A stretch of 64,000 nucleotides of DNA from positions 1 to 64,000 of the forward strand of contig JACCWM010000070.1 in NCBI GenBank assembly GCA_013697635.1. The letters run 5' to 3'. The translations under genes and the position numbers were made by a program. This document shows positions 53,781 through 64,000 of this stretch, piece after piece. The stretch is from Lujinxingiaceae bacterium. Lineage in GTDB: Bacteria; Myxococcota_A; Bradymonadia; Bradymonadales; Bradymonadaceae. Numbering within the stretch: the first letter of the stretch is position 1; each line of letters starts with the position of its first letter. The notes beneath the pieces are model-generated. The model ran no database searches, was not told where the DNA came from, and was given only the letters and a program-made list of their open reading frames with translations.

Positions 53781-56240
53781 TCAGGGGAGGGGGTAGATGC
53801 ATTTGGTGTTGGGCGTATGGATGGTGCGAAATTGCATGCGGATCAAGGTGGTAAATTGATCTGGTCCCTCGTGTTTGACGGCAAGGCAGCTCGTGTGGCC
53901 TGCAACGTGGGTGTCGGTCAGCTCGGTAATCTCAAAATCAACACCGAGGGTCGTCCCGCCTTCAAAGAGCGGTTTGCCGATATTGCACGAGCCCCGGAAG
54001 CGACCGGGTAATCCGTTGAGGGCGTGCGCGGAAAAGAGCACCTCGGTTTGGGTAGGACCACCGGGCCTTTTGCTGTCTTGAAGTTTGATCACGAGGGTAT
54101 CGGCGATCGGGAATTGATACAGAGGCGTGATCCCATACTCCTGAAAGATCGAGGCGTTGTAATTTCCGACCATCTGCAGGCTAAACCAGCAGTCACAGGC
54201 TCCCACGATCACAGAAGCGCTCTTTTCCACCAATCGGGCGCCAATCGTTGCCGACGCCGTGACGGTGTAAGTGCCGGCCTCGGCGGGCGCCGTATACAAT
54301 CCAGCTGCGCTGATCTGGCCGCCATCGGCCGAGAAGTTGACCGCTGTCGGCTCCCGGGTCAGCGCTGTGAACTGTACTTGTTCGCCCGGCCGCAGACAGC
54401 GCTCTTCCCACTCCAGTTCAAAGTCTCCCAGGCGCATCAGCGCTCGCCCCTCGCGAGACGGTGCGTCAGGCAAGGCGCGCAGGCCCCATCGGGAGGTGCT
54501 CTTGGCCGCGATGGTCACCGGAAATTCTTCCTCGTCGGCCGGAAGAACCACCTCCTTGGTTCCCTTGAGATCAGAGGTCGTTCCTGCCGGTTGCACGACG
54601 CCATTTGCGCTGCGCATCTCCCACTCCAGTCGACCATCTTGCGCGTTTGAGACTTCAAACGCGATCGCAACCCGCGCGCCGACGTCGACGAGCTTGACCG
54701 GCGGCGAGAGTTTGATGGTAATAGGCGAAACAGCACCCACAACGTCGCGCGCGGTCTCACCCTTTGCCGGAAACTTGTAAGGGTTGAGCGCGAGGCGAAA
54801 AACCTCCCTGCCCACCTTGGCGCCCCTGAGACAAACCCGTCCCCAAGGTACACCGGAAGAGGGACAAGCCACGAAAACACCTTCGGAGCGATCGTCGGGA
54901 AAAAATGCGGTCCACTCGGTGTCATCGACGTTGATGGCAGGCCAGGTGCGCGTTCCTATCGGCTGGCCGGAGGGCAAAATCCCCTTGACGAGGCTGAGGT
55001 AAACATCGAGCAAGCCATTCTCGAGAATCTCTTGAAATACGGCCATCTCCTGACGGGGCAGCGCCGAGAAGGCTTGACTGATTGCGGCAGCCAGGATGTT
55101 CTTGCCGGTTTCGGTGAAATCCCAACCGGAGTTCCTGGCCGTAACCTGCAAGCTCGAAAAGAAGATCGAATCATCAGTGCCGTCCTCTTCGATGTCCAGA
55201 GTGGCCGGAATAATGGTGAAGCGGTGGATAATCGAAGGCAACAGCGCACATTGAAGCCGCGAGATTTCTGTGAGCAAAACACCGGCATTGACAAAGCCCG
55301 CCGCAAAAGCCTTGACCGCTACGTGACCGACGGACAAAATCCCTACTCCCCGGATCGCGTGCTGAAAGTAGTGACTGTCCTCGATGATGTGGCAGTGCAC
55401 GGCGGCCCGCAGAACATAGTGACTCAACTGGGCGGCGTCGGTGATCACCAGGCCACTGTAGGGCGCGCCGATCTGCCCGGGTCCGCCCGTATCGACACCC
55501 CACTTGTGCTCAACTTGCGGCAGGGCCTGCAGATCGGCGATATAGGCGTCCAACAATGGCACCATCTCGAGACGGCTCAAATAGGCGTCGAGCATGTCCA
55601 TCTGAACTTTGTGCTCGGCGGCGTCCGACGCAGCCACGTCGTCATCCTTGAGAAACGACACGAAAGTCGACGGCACGCCCGGATGATCGAGCATGGATTG
55701 TATGTAGACCAGCGGCCACACATCCACCGGCAGGCTCGTATCGAAGGTTTCATTCTCAGGATCGAGCGCCTCGATCAGCTCCGCGCGGCTGAATCCGTAA
55801 TACTGAGCCTCGTGATCGACCAGCTTTTGGAAGCGCTCGGCGATCTTGCGCGTGTAACCTGGTGCGGCCGCCAGCGCCTTGACCTGAAAGTCCACCGGCG
55901 CACAGCGCACCGTGTCGGCGACCACGCTCAGCTGCACTTTGCCGCCTCCGATGCCATTTGGGTGCAGGGGCGCGACGAAATAGGGCTGGCCGTCGTCGTC
56001 CTCGAGCAGGGCCGCGTAGTAGAGCTGATCCGTGTCGGGCACACGCACCTCGATTGCGCCCGGTTGTGAGATCGCCGGCGAGATCGTGATCTTAACCGAG
56101 TCCAGCGGCTGGGCTGAGCTGTGCTCGAGCGTCACCGAGTTGCACTGGGTGGCATCCTCGGCGCCCGGCTCGTCGTCGCAAGCAAGGGTACCAAGTGACA
56201 CGAGAGAACAAACCACCAGTCTGCGAAGCAAAGTATTCAT
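53781..56240 (-). CDS. Large lipoprotein, unknown function
   Basis: An 819-residue protein. The signal peptide ends at a probable lipobox (LGTLAC, Cys about 21) and an acidic segment. An N-terminal beta domain follows (LDSVKITISPAISQPGAIEVRVP), then a long helical region (about 120-420), and in the last third Ig-like beta modules, one with the bacterial Ig signature ISAAGLYTAPAEAGTYTVTASA. No catalytic motif is visible. It is probably displayed on the outer membrane surface. ATG 56240 is preferred to an upstream frame start at 56273. Confidence 0.62.
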   Translation of the reverse strand: MNTLLRRLVVCSLVSLGTLACDDEPGAEDATQCNSVTLEHSSAQPLDSVKITISPAISQPGAIEVRVPDTDQLYYAALLEDDDGQPYFVAPLHPNGIGGGKVQLSVVADTVRCAPVDFQVKALAAAPGYTRKIAERFQKLVDHEAQYYGFSRAELIEALDPENETFDTSLPVDVWPLVYIQSMLDHPGVPSTFVSFLKDDDVAASDAAEHKVQMDMLDAYLSRLEMVPLLDAYIADLQALPQVEHKWGVDTGGPGQIGAPYSGLVITDAAQLSHYVLRAAVHCHIIEDSHYFQHAIRGVGILSVGHVAVKAFAAGFVNAGVLLTEISRLQCALLPSIIHRFTIIPATLDIEEDGTDDSIFFSSLQVTARNSGWDFTETGKNILAAAISQAFSALPRQEMAVFQEILENGLLDVYLSLVKGILPSGQPIGTRTWPAINVDDTEWTAFFPDDRSEGVFVACPSSGVPWGRVCLRGAKVGREVFRLALNPYKFPAKGETARDVVGAVSPITIKLSPPVKLVDVGARVAIAFEVSNAQDGRLEWEMRSANGVVQPAGTTSDLKGTKEVVLPADEEEFPVTIAAKSTSRWGLRALPDAPSREGRALMRLGDFELEWEERCLRPGEQVQFTALTREPTAVNFSADGGQISAAGLYTAPAEAGTYTVTASATIGARLVEKSASVIVGACDCWFSLQMVGNYNASIFQEYGITPLYQFPIADTLVIKLQDSKRPGGPTQTEVLFSAHALNGLPGRFRGSCNIGKPLFEGGTTLGVDFEITELTDTHVAGHTSCLAVKHEGPDQFTTLIRMQFRTIHTPNTKCIYPLP

Positions 56241-56346
56241 CGCGCGCGGCCTCAATCGAATCCAACAATCCATTTATCGACTGCGCTGACCCTAGCACGG
56301 TCCGCGATCGCGATTCAAACCAAAGCTGCACCGCTTCGGCCCGGGT

Positions 56347-56871
56347 CTACGGGCAGACCGTGGCCTTGAACGTCCCGTTGATCGTGCTGTTCGCCCCCTC
56401 GAAGACGAGCGCTCCGCTCACCTCCTGACCGGCCTCGGTGGTCCAGTTGTCCAGGCGCAACAGGCCATCGTCGACGATGATCGTCTTGATTTGAGCCGCG
56501 TCGACGTTGACCTGCATGGCCCCACCGTGGCCGTCGGCAAAGCTCACCTCGACCAGACCGGCCTTGCGCTCGAGGACCTCGAAGTTCACGACCAGCGCCG
56601 GCTCAGGCAAAGGCCTCGGTGAATTAGGGCCACATTCCCATTCGTAGTTTTTCAATCCCACCACGTAGGAGGTGCCGTTGGGGGTGGTCACCTTGTTGAT
56701 CGTTCCGCTCACGAACGCATAATCGTGGCCATCGATCGTGCCGCTCAGCACGGTCGACACCAGATCCGGCTCCGAAAACTTGGCGGCTTCCGGGCCACAG
56801 CCGACCGCGCTCAACACGATCGCAACGGCCAATAATCCACAGCCCACACTCTTGATCCAACGCATCGTCAT
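56347..56871 (-). CDS. Small putative lipoprotein
   Basis: A 174-residue protein with a lipobox-type leader (VLSAVGC) and a mature all-beta domain (VLSGTIDGHDYAFVSGTINKV, LVVNFEVLERKAGLVEVSF). The family is not recognised. Three ATGs lie within six codons; 56871 is chosen because GGAGG is six bases upstream. It lies 106 bases upstream of the large lipoprotein gene on the same strand, with a shared theme of beta domains. Confidence 0.55.
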   Translation of the reverse strand: MTMRWIKSVGCGLLAVAIVLSAVGCGPEAAKFSEPDLVSTVLSGTIDGHDYAFVSGTINKVTTPNGTSYVVGLKNYEWECGPNSPRPLPEPALVVNFEVLERKAGLVEVSFADGHGGAMQVNVDAAQIKTIIVDDGLLRLDNWTTEAGQEVSGALVFEGANSTINGTFKATVCP

Positions 56872-57272
56872 CTCCATCCTCCAGTGCCATTCCAATCGAT
56901 GTTCCCTTGCCGCCACGCTAGCTTCGGGGAACAGGCCGGTCAACCCGCAAGGTGAGGCAGCCGGCTGCGTCAATATGCCACACACCGTTTGCCGCATGCT
57001 TGCTGGGCACAAGGCGCCTGCTTTGTTAAGAATTGCGCTGTGCCCGATACGATCGGGTCGCGTCGCTGCACCGCACGAAACGGATCGTCCGACAAGCGCA
57101 AATTGCACCTTTTTTGAAGGTACTTTTGGCCTTCAGCAGCGGATAAAGATGTTGACAAGCCTTGCTGGCCCATGGGATTTAGGGGCCGCTTTGCATTGGC
57201 ACCAAAACTGATCCTGCTGGACCATGCTGCTTGTTGTTAGAAGTCATTTTGGATTACGGAGTCATTGGTCGT
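56872..57272. other. Intergenic region before the alternative complex III operon
   Basis: About 400 bases between the small lipoprotein gene and actA. A long minus-strand frame crosses part of it (to 57108), but it has no ribosome site or family likeness. The plus-strand promoter candidate at 57152-57181 is listed separately. Nothing else is clear. Confidence 0.4.
57152..57181 (+). promoter_or_regulatory. Candidate promoter of the act operon
   Basis: TTGACA (57152-57157) and GATTTA (57176-57181) are 18 bases apart, about 90 bases upstream of the actA start. The -35 is perfect and the -10 moderate. Confidence 0.4.
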
Positions 57273-57782
57273 ATGAGTCCACGTTATCTCTTGCTCCTCG
57301 GATTTGTCGTACTCGCCGTCGCGATTGGTGTTTCGGCCTGTAAAGACCCGCGCAAAGGCTACGCTCCCGAGCAGCCCATCGCCTTTAGCCATCAGTTGCA
57401 CGCGGGCACCCACGAGATTCCCTGCGGTTACTGTCACGTGGCCGCCGGCGAAGGGCCACAAGCCTCCGTTCCCAGCCTCAACATCTGCATGAATTGTCAC
57501 TCTTCGGTGGCAACGGGCAGGCCCGAGGTTCAAAAGCTCACCCAGCATTGGCGCGAGGGTCGCCCGGTCGAGTGGATCCAGGTCCACGATCTGCCCGACC
57601 ACGTCTTGTTCAGCCATCAGCCCCATCTGGCGCGCGGCATCGATTGCTCCGAGTGCCACGGCCAGGTCAACCGCATGGACGTGGTCGAGGTCGTCGCGCC
57701 GATGACCATGGGATGGTGTGTCAACTGCCATCGCCAGCCTGAGTACAATGCACCGGTCGACTGTTTCACCTGTCACTACTGA
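57273..57782 (+). CDS. actA: Alternative complex III subunit ActA, pentaheme cytochrome c
   Basis: A 169-residue protein. A leader ending in the lipobox VSAC (Cys23) suggests a membrane-anchored heme lipoprotein. Five CxxCH heme sites occur at 51-55, 72-76, 125-129, 149-153 and 164-168, plus extra His (FSHQLHAG, FSHQPHLA) suited as distal ligands. This is the expected pentaheme ActA that passes electrons out of the complex. ATG 57273 gives the proper leader. actB starts 58 bases downstream. Confidence 0.9.
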   Translation: MSPRYLLLLGFVVLAVAIGVSACKDPRKGYAPEQPIAFSHQLHAGTHEIPCGYCHVAAGEGPQASVPSLNICMNCHSSVATGRPEVQKLTQHWREGRPVEWIQVHDLPDHVLFSHQPHLARGIDCSECHGQVNRMDVVEVVAPMTMGWCVNCHRQPEYNAPVDCFTCHY

Positions 57783-57840
57783 ATCTTCCTCGCAATTCGA
57801 CGCGATCGTTAGTCACCCCCCGCTGCTTTAGAGCACGGAC

Positions 57841-61164
<3,324 letters not shown>

Positions 61165-61167
61165 GCG

Positions 61168-61195
61168 GCAGCGCCGGCTCTGGTTTGGGCGCTGC
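61168..61195 (+). repeat. Intercistronic hairpin between actB and actC
   Basis: GCAGCGCC (61168-61175) pairs with GGCGCTGC (61188-61195) around a 12-base loop, 3 bases after the actB stop. A short AT stretch follows, but no proper T-run, so it is more likely an mRNA-stabilising or partial-readthrough element that could set subunit ratios. Confidence 0.45.
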
Positions 61196-61299
61196 ATTTA
61201 CGAAATAGCAACGATGAGTAGTACCTCGCGTGCACAGTGTGCAACGGGTGCTGGGCCGAAGATGACTGATCAACTTTTTAAGCTCGAAAGAGTTCAAGC

Positions 61300-62739
61300 A
61301 TGAAGCATAGCGAGCTAACAGGACGGTCCCATATCGTCGAAGGTGAAGGCCCTTTCGGAGGGCCATTGGCCAAGCGCGAGCCGCTGGTCTCTGATCACAG
61401 GACCTGGGCACAGGTCAACGACGACGTCGCCAGCCACACCGAAACAATGCCCACCAAGTTGTGGTGGGCGGCGTTTATCCCATCGCTGCTGTTGATGCTG
61501 ATGTTCTTTACATCGCTGGGCATCATCATCATGACCGGTATGGGCACCGTCGGTATCAGCCACCCGGTCGGCTGGGGTGTGTTCATCGTCAACTTCGTCT
61601 TCTGGATCGGTATCGGTCACGCCGGCACGCTGATCTCGGCCATTCTGTTTTTGTTTCGACAGCACTGGCGAACGGCGATCAACCGCTCCGCGGAGGCGAT
61701 GACGATCTTTGCCGTCATGACGGCAGGTATCTTCCCGCTCTTGCATACCGGGCGGCCCTGGTTTGCCTACTGGCTGTTTCCGCTGCCCAACGGGCGCGGA
61801 CCGCTGTGGGTCAACTTCACCTCGCCACTGCTTTGGGACGTGTTTGCCGTCTCGACCTACGGCACGATCTCGGTCGTCTTCTGGTATGTCGGCCTGGTGC
61901 CCGATCTGGCTTCGCTTCGTGACCGCGCCAAGCACCCGCTTCGGCGCACGATTTACGGCTTGCTCAGCCTGGGCTGGACCGGTGGCAACCGCTCCTGGCG
62001 CCACTACGAGGCGGCCTACCTGATGCTCGCTGGTCTGGCGACTCCGCTGGTGCTCTCGGTGCATACGATCGTGTCCTTCGACTTTGCCGTCTCGGTGATT
62101 CCGGGCTGGCATACGACGATCTTTCCGCCCTATTTCGTGGCCGGCGCGATCTTCTCGGGTTTTGCGATGGTCTTGACGCTGACGATCATCATGCGCCACA
62201 CCTTCAATTTGAAGAGCTACATCACGATCAATCACCTCGAGTCGATGGCCAAGGTCGTGCTCTTGACCAGCGGCGTGGTCGGCGTGGCCTACTTGACCGA
62301 GTTCTTCATCGCCTACTACTCGGCGGTCGAGCCCGAGCAGTTCCACTTTGCCAACCGCATGCTCGGCCCCTATTGGTGGGCAGCCATGATCATGTACGGC
62401 TGCAACATGGGTATCCCCCAGCTGCTGTGGTTCAAGGCCATACGCCGCAGCATCCCGGCGCTGTTTGTCATCTCGCTCTTCGTCAACCTGGGCATGTGGT
62501 TCGAGCGCTATGTGATCGTGACCACCAGCTTGCATCGCGACTTTTTGCCGAGCTCCTGGGGTATGTACAACTTCAAGGTCATGGACTGGCTGCTGACGAT
62601 TGGCTCGTTTGGCATGTTCATGACGCTGTTTCTGCTATTTGCTCGGGTCCTGCCGACGATCTGTATGTTCGAGGTCAAGGCGGTCATGGATCCGGCTGGG
62701 GCATCGCGCAAGGTAGCTAAGGAGGTGGCCCGTGGCTGA
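61300..62739 (+). CDS. actC: Alternative complex III subunit ActC, NrfD/PsrC-like
   Basis: A 479-residue polytopic membrane protein of the NrfD/polysulfide reductase family, expected to carry the quinol site. About ten helices are seen. Typical features are [45 protein letters not shown], the segment around [30 protein letters not shown], and [20 protein letters not shown]. The last eight bases overlap the actD start. Confidence 0.92.
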   Translation: MKHSELTGRSHIVEGEGPFGGPLAKREPLVSDHRTWAQVNDDVASHTETMPTKLWWAAFIPSLLLMLMFFTSLGIIIMTGMGTVGISHPVGWGVFIVNFVFWIGIGHAGTLISAILFLFRQHWRTAINRSAEAMTIFAVMTAGIFPLLHTGRPWFAYWLFPLPNGRGPLWVNFTSPLLWDVFAVSTYGTISVVFWYVGLVPDLASLRDRAKHPLRRTIYGLLSLGWTGGNRSWRHYEAAYLMLAGLATPLVLSVHTIVSFDFAVSVIPGWHTTIFPPYFVAGAIFSGFAMVLTLTIIMRHTFNLKSYITINHLESMAKVVLLTSGVVGVAYLTEFFIAYYSAVEPEQFHFANRMLGPYWWAAMIMYGCNMGIPQLLWFKAIRRSIPALFVISLFVNLGMWFERYVIVTTSLHRDFLPSSWGMYNFKVMDWLLTIGSFGMFMTLFLLFARVLPTICMFEVKAVMDPAGASRKVAKEVARG

Positions 62740-63658
62740 TAAAGACGACCTGAAGAAGGATGAGGCCAAGGACGCAACAAAAGTCGAGGAGACTCCTGCC
62801 GTTGAAGAGACTCCGGCCGTTGAAGAGACTCCGGCCGCTGAAGAGACTCCGGTCGCTGAAGAGACTCCGGCTGATGCCGATGATGCCGACGCACAGGCCA
62901 CCGATGCTTCCGGCGAAGAAGACGGCGCCCCGACGCCTGTGACCGACGAGCAGCCCGAGCAAAGCCCGGCCCCTGCCGACGAGCAGCTCGTCACGAGCAC
63001 CGAGGCCGTTTCACCCGAGACCGCCTCGCGCGAGGGTTATAAAGGAACCGGCGAAGGCATGGGCGATGACGACGGCACCGATGGAAACGGCGGCGGCGGC
63101 GGCGACGGCTCCCATGGAGGCCCCAAGTCGAGCGCGCCCGACGAGGTCGACGGCATCGCCGCCTTCTTCGATCTGCCCGACGACTTGATGCACGCCGCCG
63201 CGCGTGCCCATCAGGCCAAGTACACCAAGTACGATGCTTTCTCACCGTTTCCCATCCATGGCATGGACGACGCCATGGGCCTTGGCCGCTCCTGGATTCC
63301 CTGGGTGACCTTTGGCGCCGGCGCCGGCGGCTTTTTGACCGCCAACGCCCTGCAGTTTGGCACCATGACCTTTGACTGGCCGATGATCGTGGGCGGCAAG
63401 CCCTTCGCACCGTGGCCGGCCTTTGTGCCGATCATGTTCGAGCTGACCGTCTTGTTGGCCGGCGTCACCACCGCCGTGGTCATGTTGTTTGCGGCCGGCT
63501 GCTTTCGCAAACCGCGCGTCATCGACCCCGAGATCACAAACGATCGTTTCGTCTTGTGGATCTCGGCCGACGACGCCTCCTTCGATCTCGATGCAGCCAG
63601 CGCGTTCATGGAGTCACTCAACCCCGTGGAAATCCGGACGTTCTATAAAGGCGCGTAA
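62732..63658 (+). CDS. actD: Alternative complex III subunit ActD (DUF3341) with long acidic N-terminal extension
   Basis: A 308-residue protein. The C-terminal ~175 residues are a normal ActD/DUF3341 domain: [32 protein letters not shown], two membrane helices, [15 protein letters not shown] and a final [21 protein letters not shown]. The first ~130 residues are disordered and acidic, with five VEETPA-like repeats and then a Gly/Asp-rich stretch; ordinary ActD lacks such a head. It starts with GTG at 62732, overlapping actC. Confidence 0.9.
   Translation: MADKDDLKKDEAKDATKVEETPAVEETPAVEETPAAEETPVAEETPADADDADAQATDASGEEDGAPTPVTDEQPEQSPAPADEQLVTSTEAVSPETASREGYKGTGEGMGDDDGTDGNGGGGGDGSHGGPKSSAPDEVDGIAAFFDLPDDLMHAAARAHQAKYTKYDAFSPFPIHGMDDAMGLGRSWIPWVTFGAGAGGFLTANALQFGTMTFDWPMIVGGKPFAPWPAFVPIMFELTVLLAGVTTAVVMLFAAGCFRKPRVIDPEITNDRFVLWISADDASFDLDAASAFMESLNPVEIRTFYKGA
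62783..62872 (+). repeat. Five 18-base tandem repeats in actD
   Basis: Units begin at 62783, 62801, 62819, 62837 and 62855; two are identical and the others differ at a few positions. Each encodes V/A-E-E-T-P-A/V. Near identity at DNA level points to recent expansion. Confidence 0.9.
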
Positions 63659-63662
63659 AACC

Positions 63663-64000
63663 ATGAAGAACCACAGCACCTTGAAAATTCGGCTCGGGCT
63701 TGTTTGCCTCACCCTGCTTGGCACCCTCGTTGCCGGCTGCCCCTTTGAAGTGGGCATCCCGGCCAGCGGCAACAAGACCTTCGGTGAGCTCAATCCCATT
63801 CGTGGCATGCATGAGCAAACGAGCTACCGCGATCAAGAAATGCAGCCGATCTTTCGCGCCGACCAGCCCCAGGGCATGCGCCGTCCGCCGGCGATGACCG
63901 TGCCGATCATGGGCAGCTCGCGCACCGAGCTTGCGATCAGCCCGGAGGCCTCGGCGCGCCTGGCCAACCCGGTGGCGATCACCGAGGACAGCCTCAACTA
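63663..64000 (+). CDS. actE: Alternative complex III subunit ActE, cytochrome c lipoprotein (3' end outside window)
   Basis: The frame opens with ATG at 63663 (AAAGG upstream), five bases after the actD stop, and stays open to the window edge for 112 codons. A lipobox leader (LVAGC, Cys26) is followed by a segment typical of ActE N-termini (FGELNPIRGMHEQTSYRDQEMQPIFRADQPQGMRRPP). The CxxCH heme motif must lie beyond the window. Position after actD supports the call. Confidence 0.82.
   Translation, partial: MKNHSTLKIRLGLVCLTLLGTLVAGCPFEVGIPASGNKTFGELNPIRGMHEQTSYRDQEMQPIFRADQPQGMRRPPAMTVPIMGSSRTELAISPEASARLANPVAITEDSLN

Noticed and set aside
56872-57108. Upstream extension of the small lipoprotein gene
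   Set aside because: It would bury the lipobox 100 residues inside; GGAGG before 56871 marks the proper start.

Overview
The window is high-GC, densely packed chromosomal DNA. It carries about 46 protein genes, two tRNA genes and no sign of a phage, insertion sequence or CRISPR array. The gene content points to the Myxococcota / former Deltaproteobacteria, possibly a Bradymonadales-like lineage (an inference from gene families, not proven here). The pointers are two AgmX/PglI-type envelope proteins (one with a zinc-ribbon plus GYF_2 head, one with the family's FHA-like head), many lipoproteins, long TPR/HEAT proteins, Cys-rich proteins with C-terminal sorting-like tails, a cdaA-ybbR-glmM-pdxJ-nnr block and an alternative complex III operon.

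Layout. 1-2.1 kb: dnaJ and an orphan ECF sigma factor. 2.1-11 kb, minus strand: two TPR proteins with a zincin HExxH motif, an NTF2-like lipoprotein, a DUF192 lipoprotein and a large HEAT-repeat exported protein. 11.2-11.8 kb: tRNA-Gln, tRNA-Glu and a small zinc-ribbon gene on the minus strand, between a good sigma-70-like promoter and a strong bidirectional terminator. 12-20 kb: a DUF465 protein, a YihY-type membrane protein, a 1070-residue Slt-like lytic transglycosylase, an Rrf2 regulator, a VPEP-tailed surface protein and a DUF368 membrane protein. 20-31 kb: a TPR protein, the zinc-ribbon/GYF_2/AgmX protein, a lipoprotein, exonuclease VII (xseA with an extra N-terminal module, xseB), a two-domain SppA, a glutaredoxin, the second AgmX-type protein and a degenerate trypsin-like exported protein.

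31-43 kb is mostly housekeeping on the plus strand: tilS, ftsH (followed by a strong terminator), folP, cdaA-ybbR (c-di-AMP synthesis), glmM, pdxJ, nnr, then a composite lipoprotein/sorting tail/beta-barrel gene. 43-57 kb: a free-standing GspE-N/MshEN protein, several lipoproteins of unknown role, two YkgJ-type Cys-cluster proteins, LolA, a CorC/CNNM protein, an MFS transporter and a beta-lactamase-fold hydrolase.

57.2 kb to the right edge is an alternative complex III operon (actA-B-C-D-E, with E cut by the window end). It encodes a quinol:electron-acceptor oxidoreductase that would feed electrons from the quinol pool to a periplasmic cytochrome or terminal oxidase, probably continuing beyond the window.

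The most unusual points are the HARP-like module fused to exonuclease VII, the in-frame composite gene at 41992-43221, a canonical VPEP sorting tail in a probable myxobacterial relative, a proteolytically dead-looking trypsin-like protein coupled to tilS, an expanded acidic repeat head on ActD, and several perfect inverted repeats in promoter regions.
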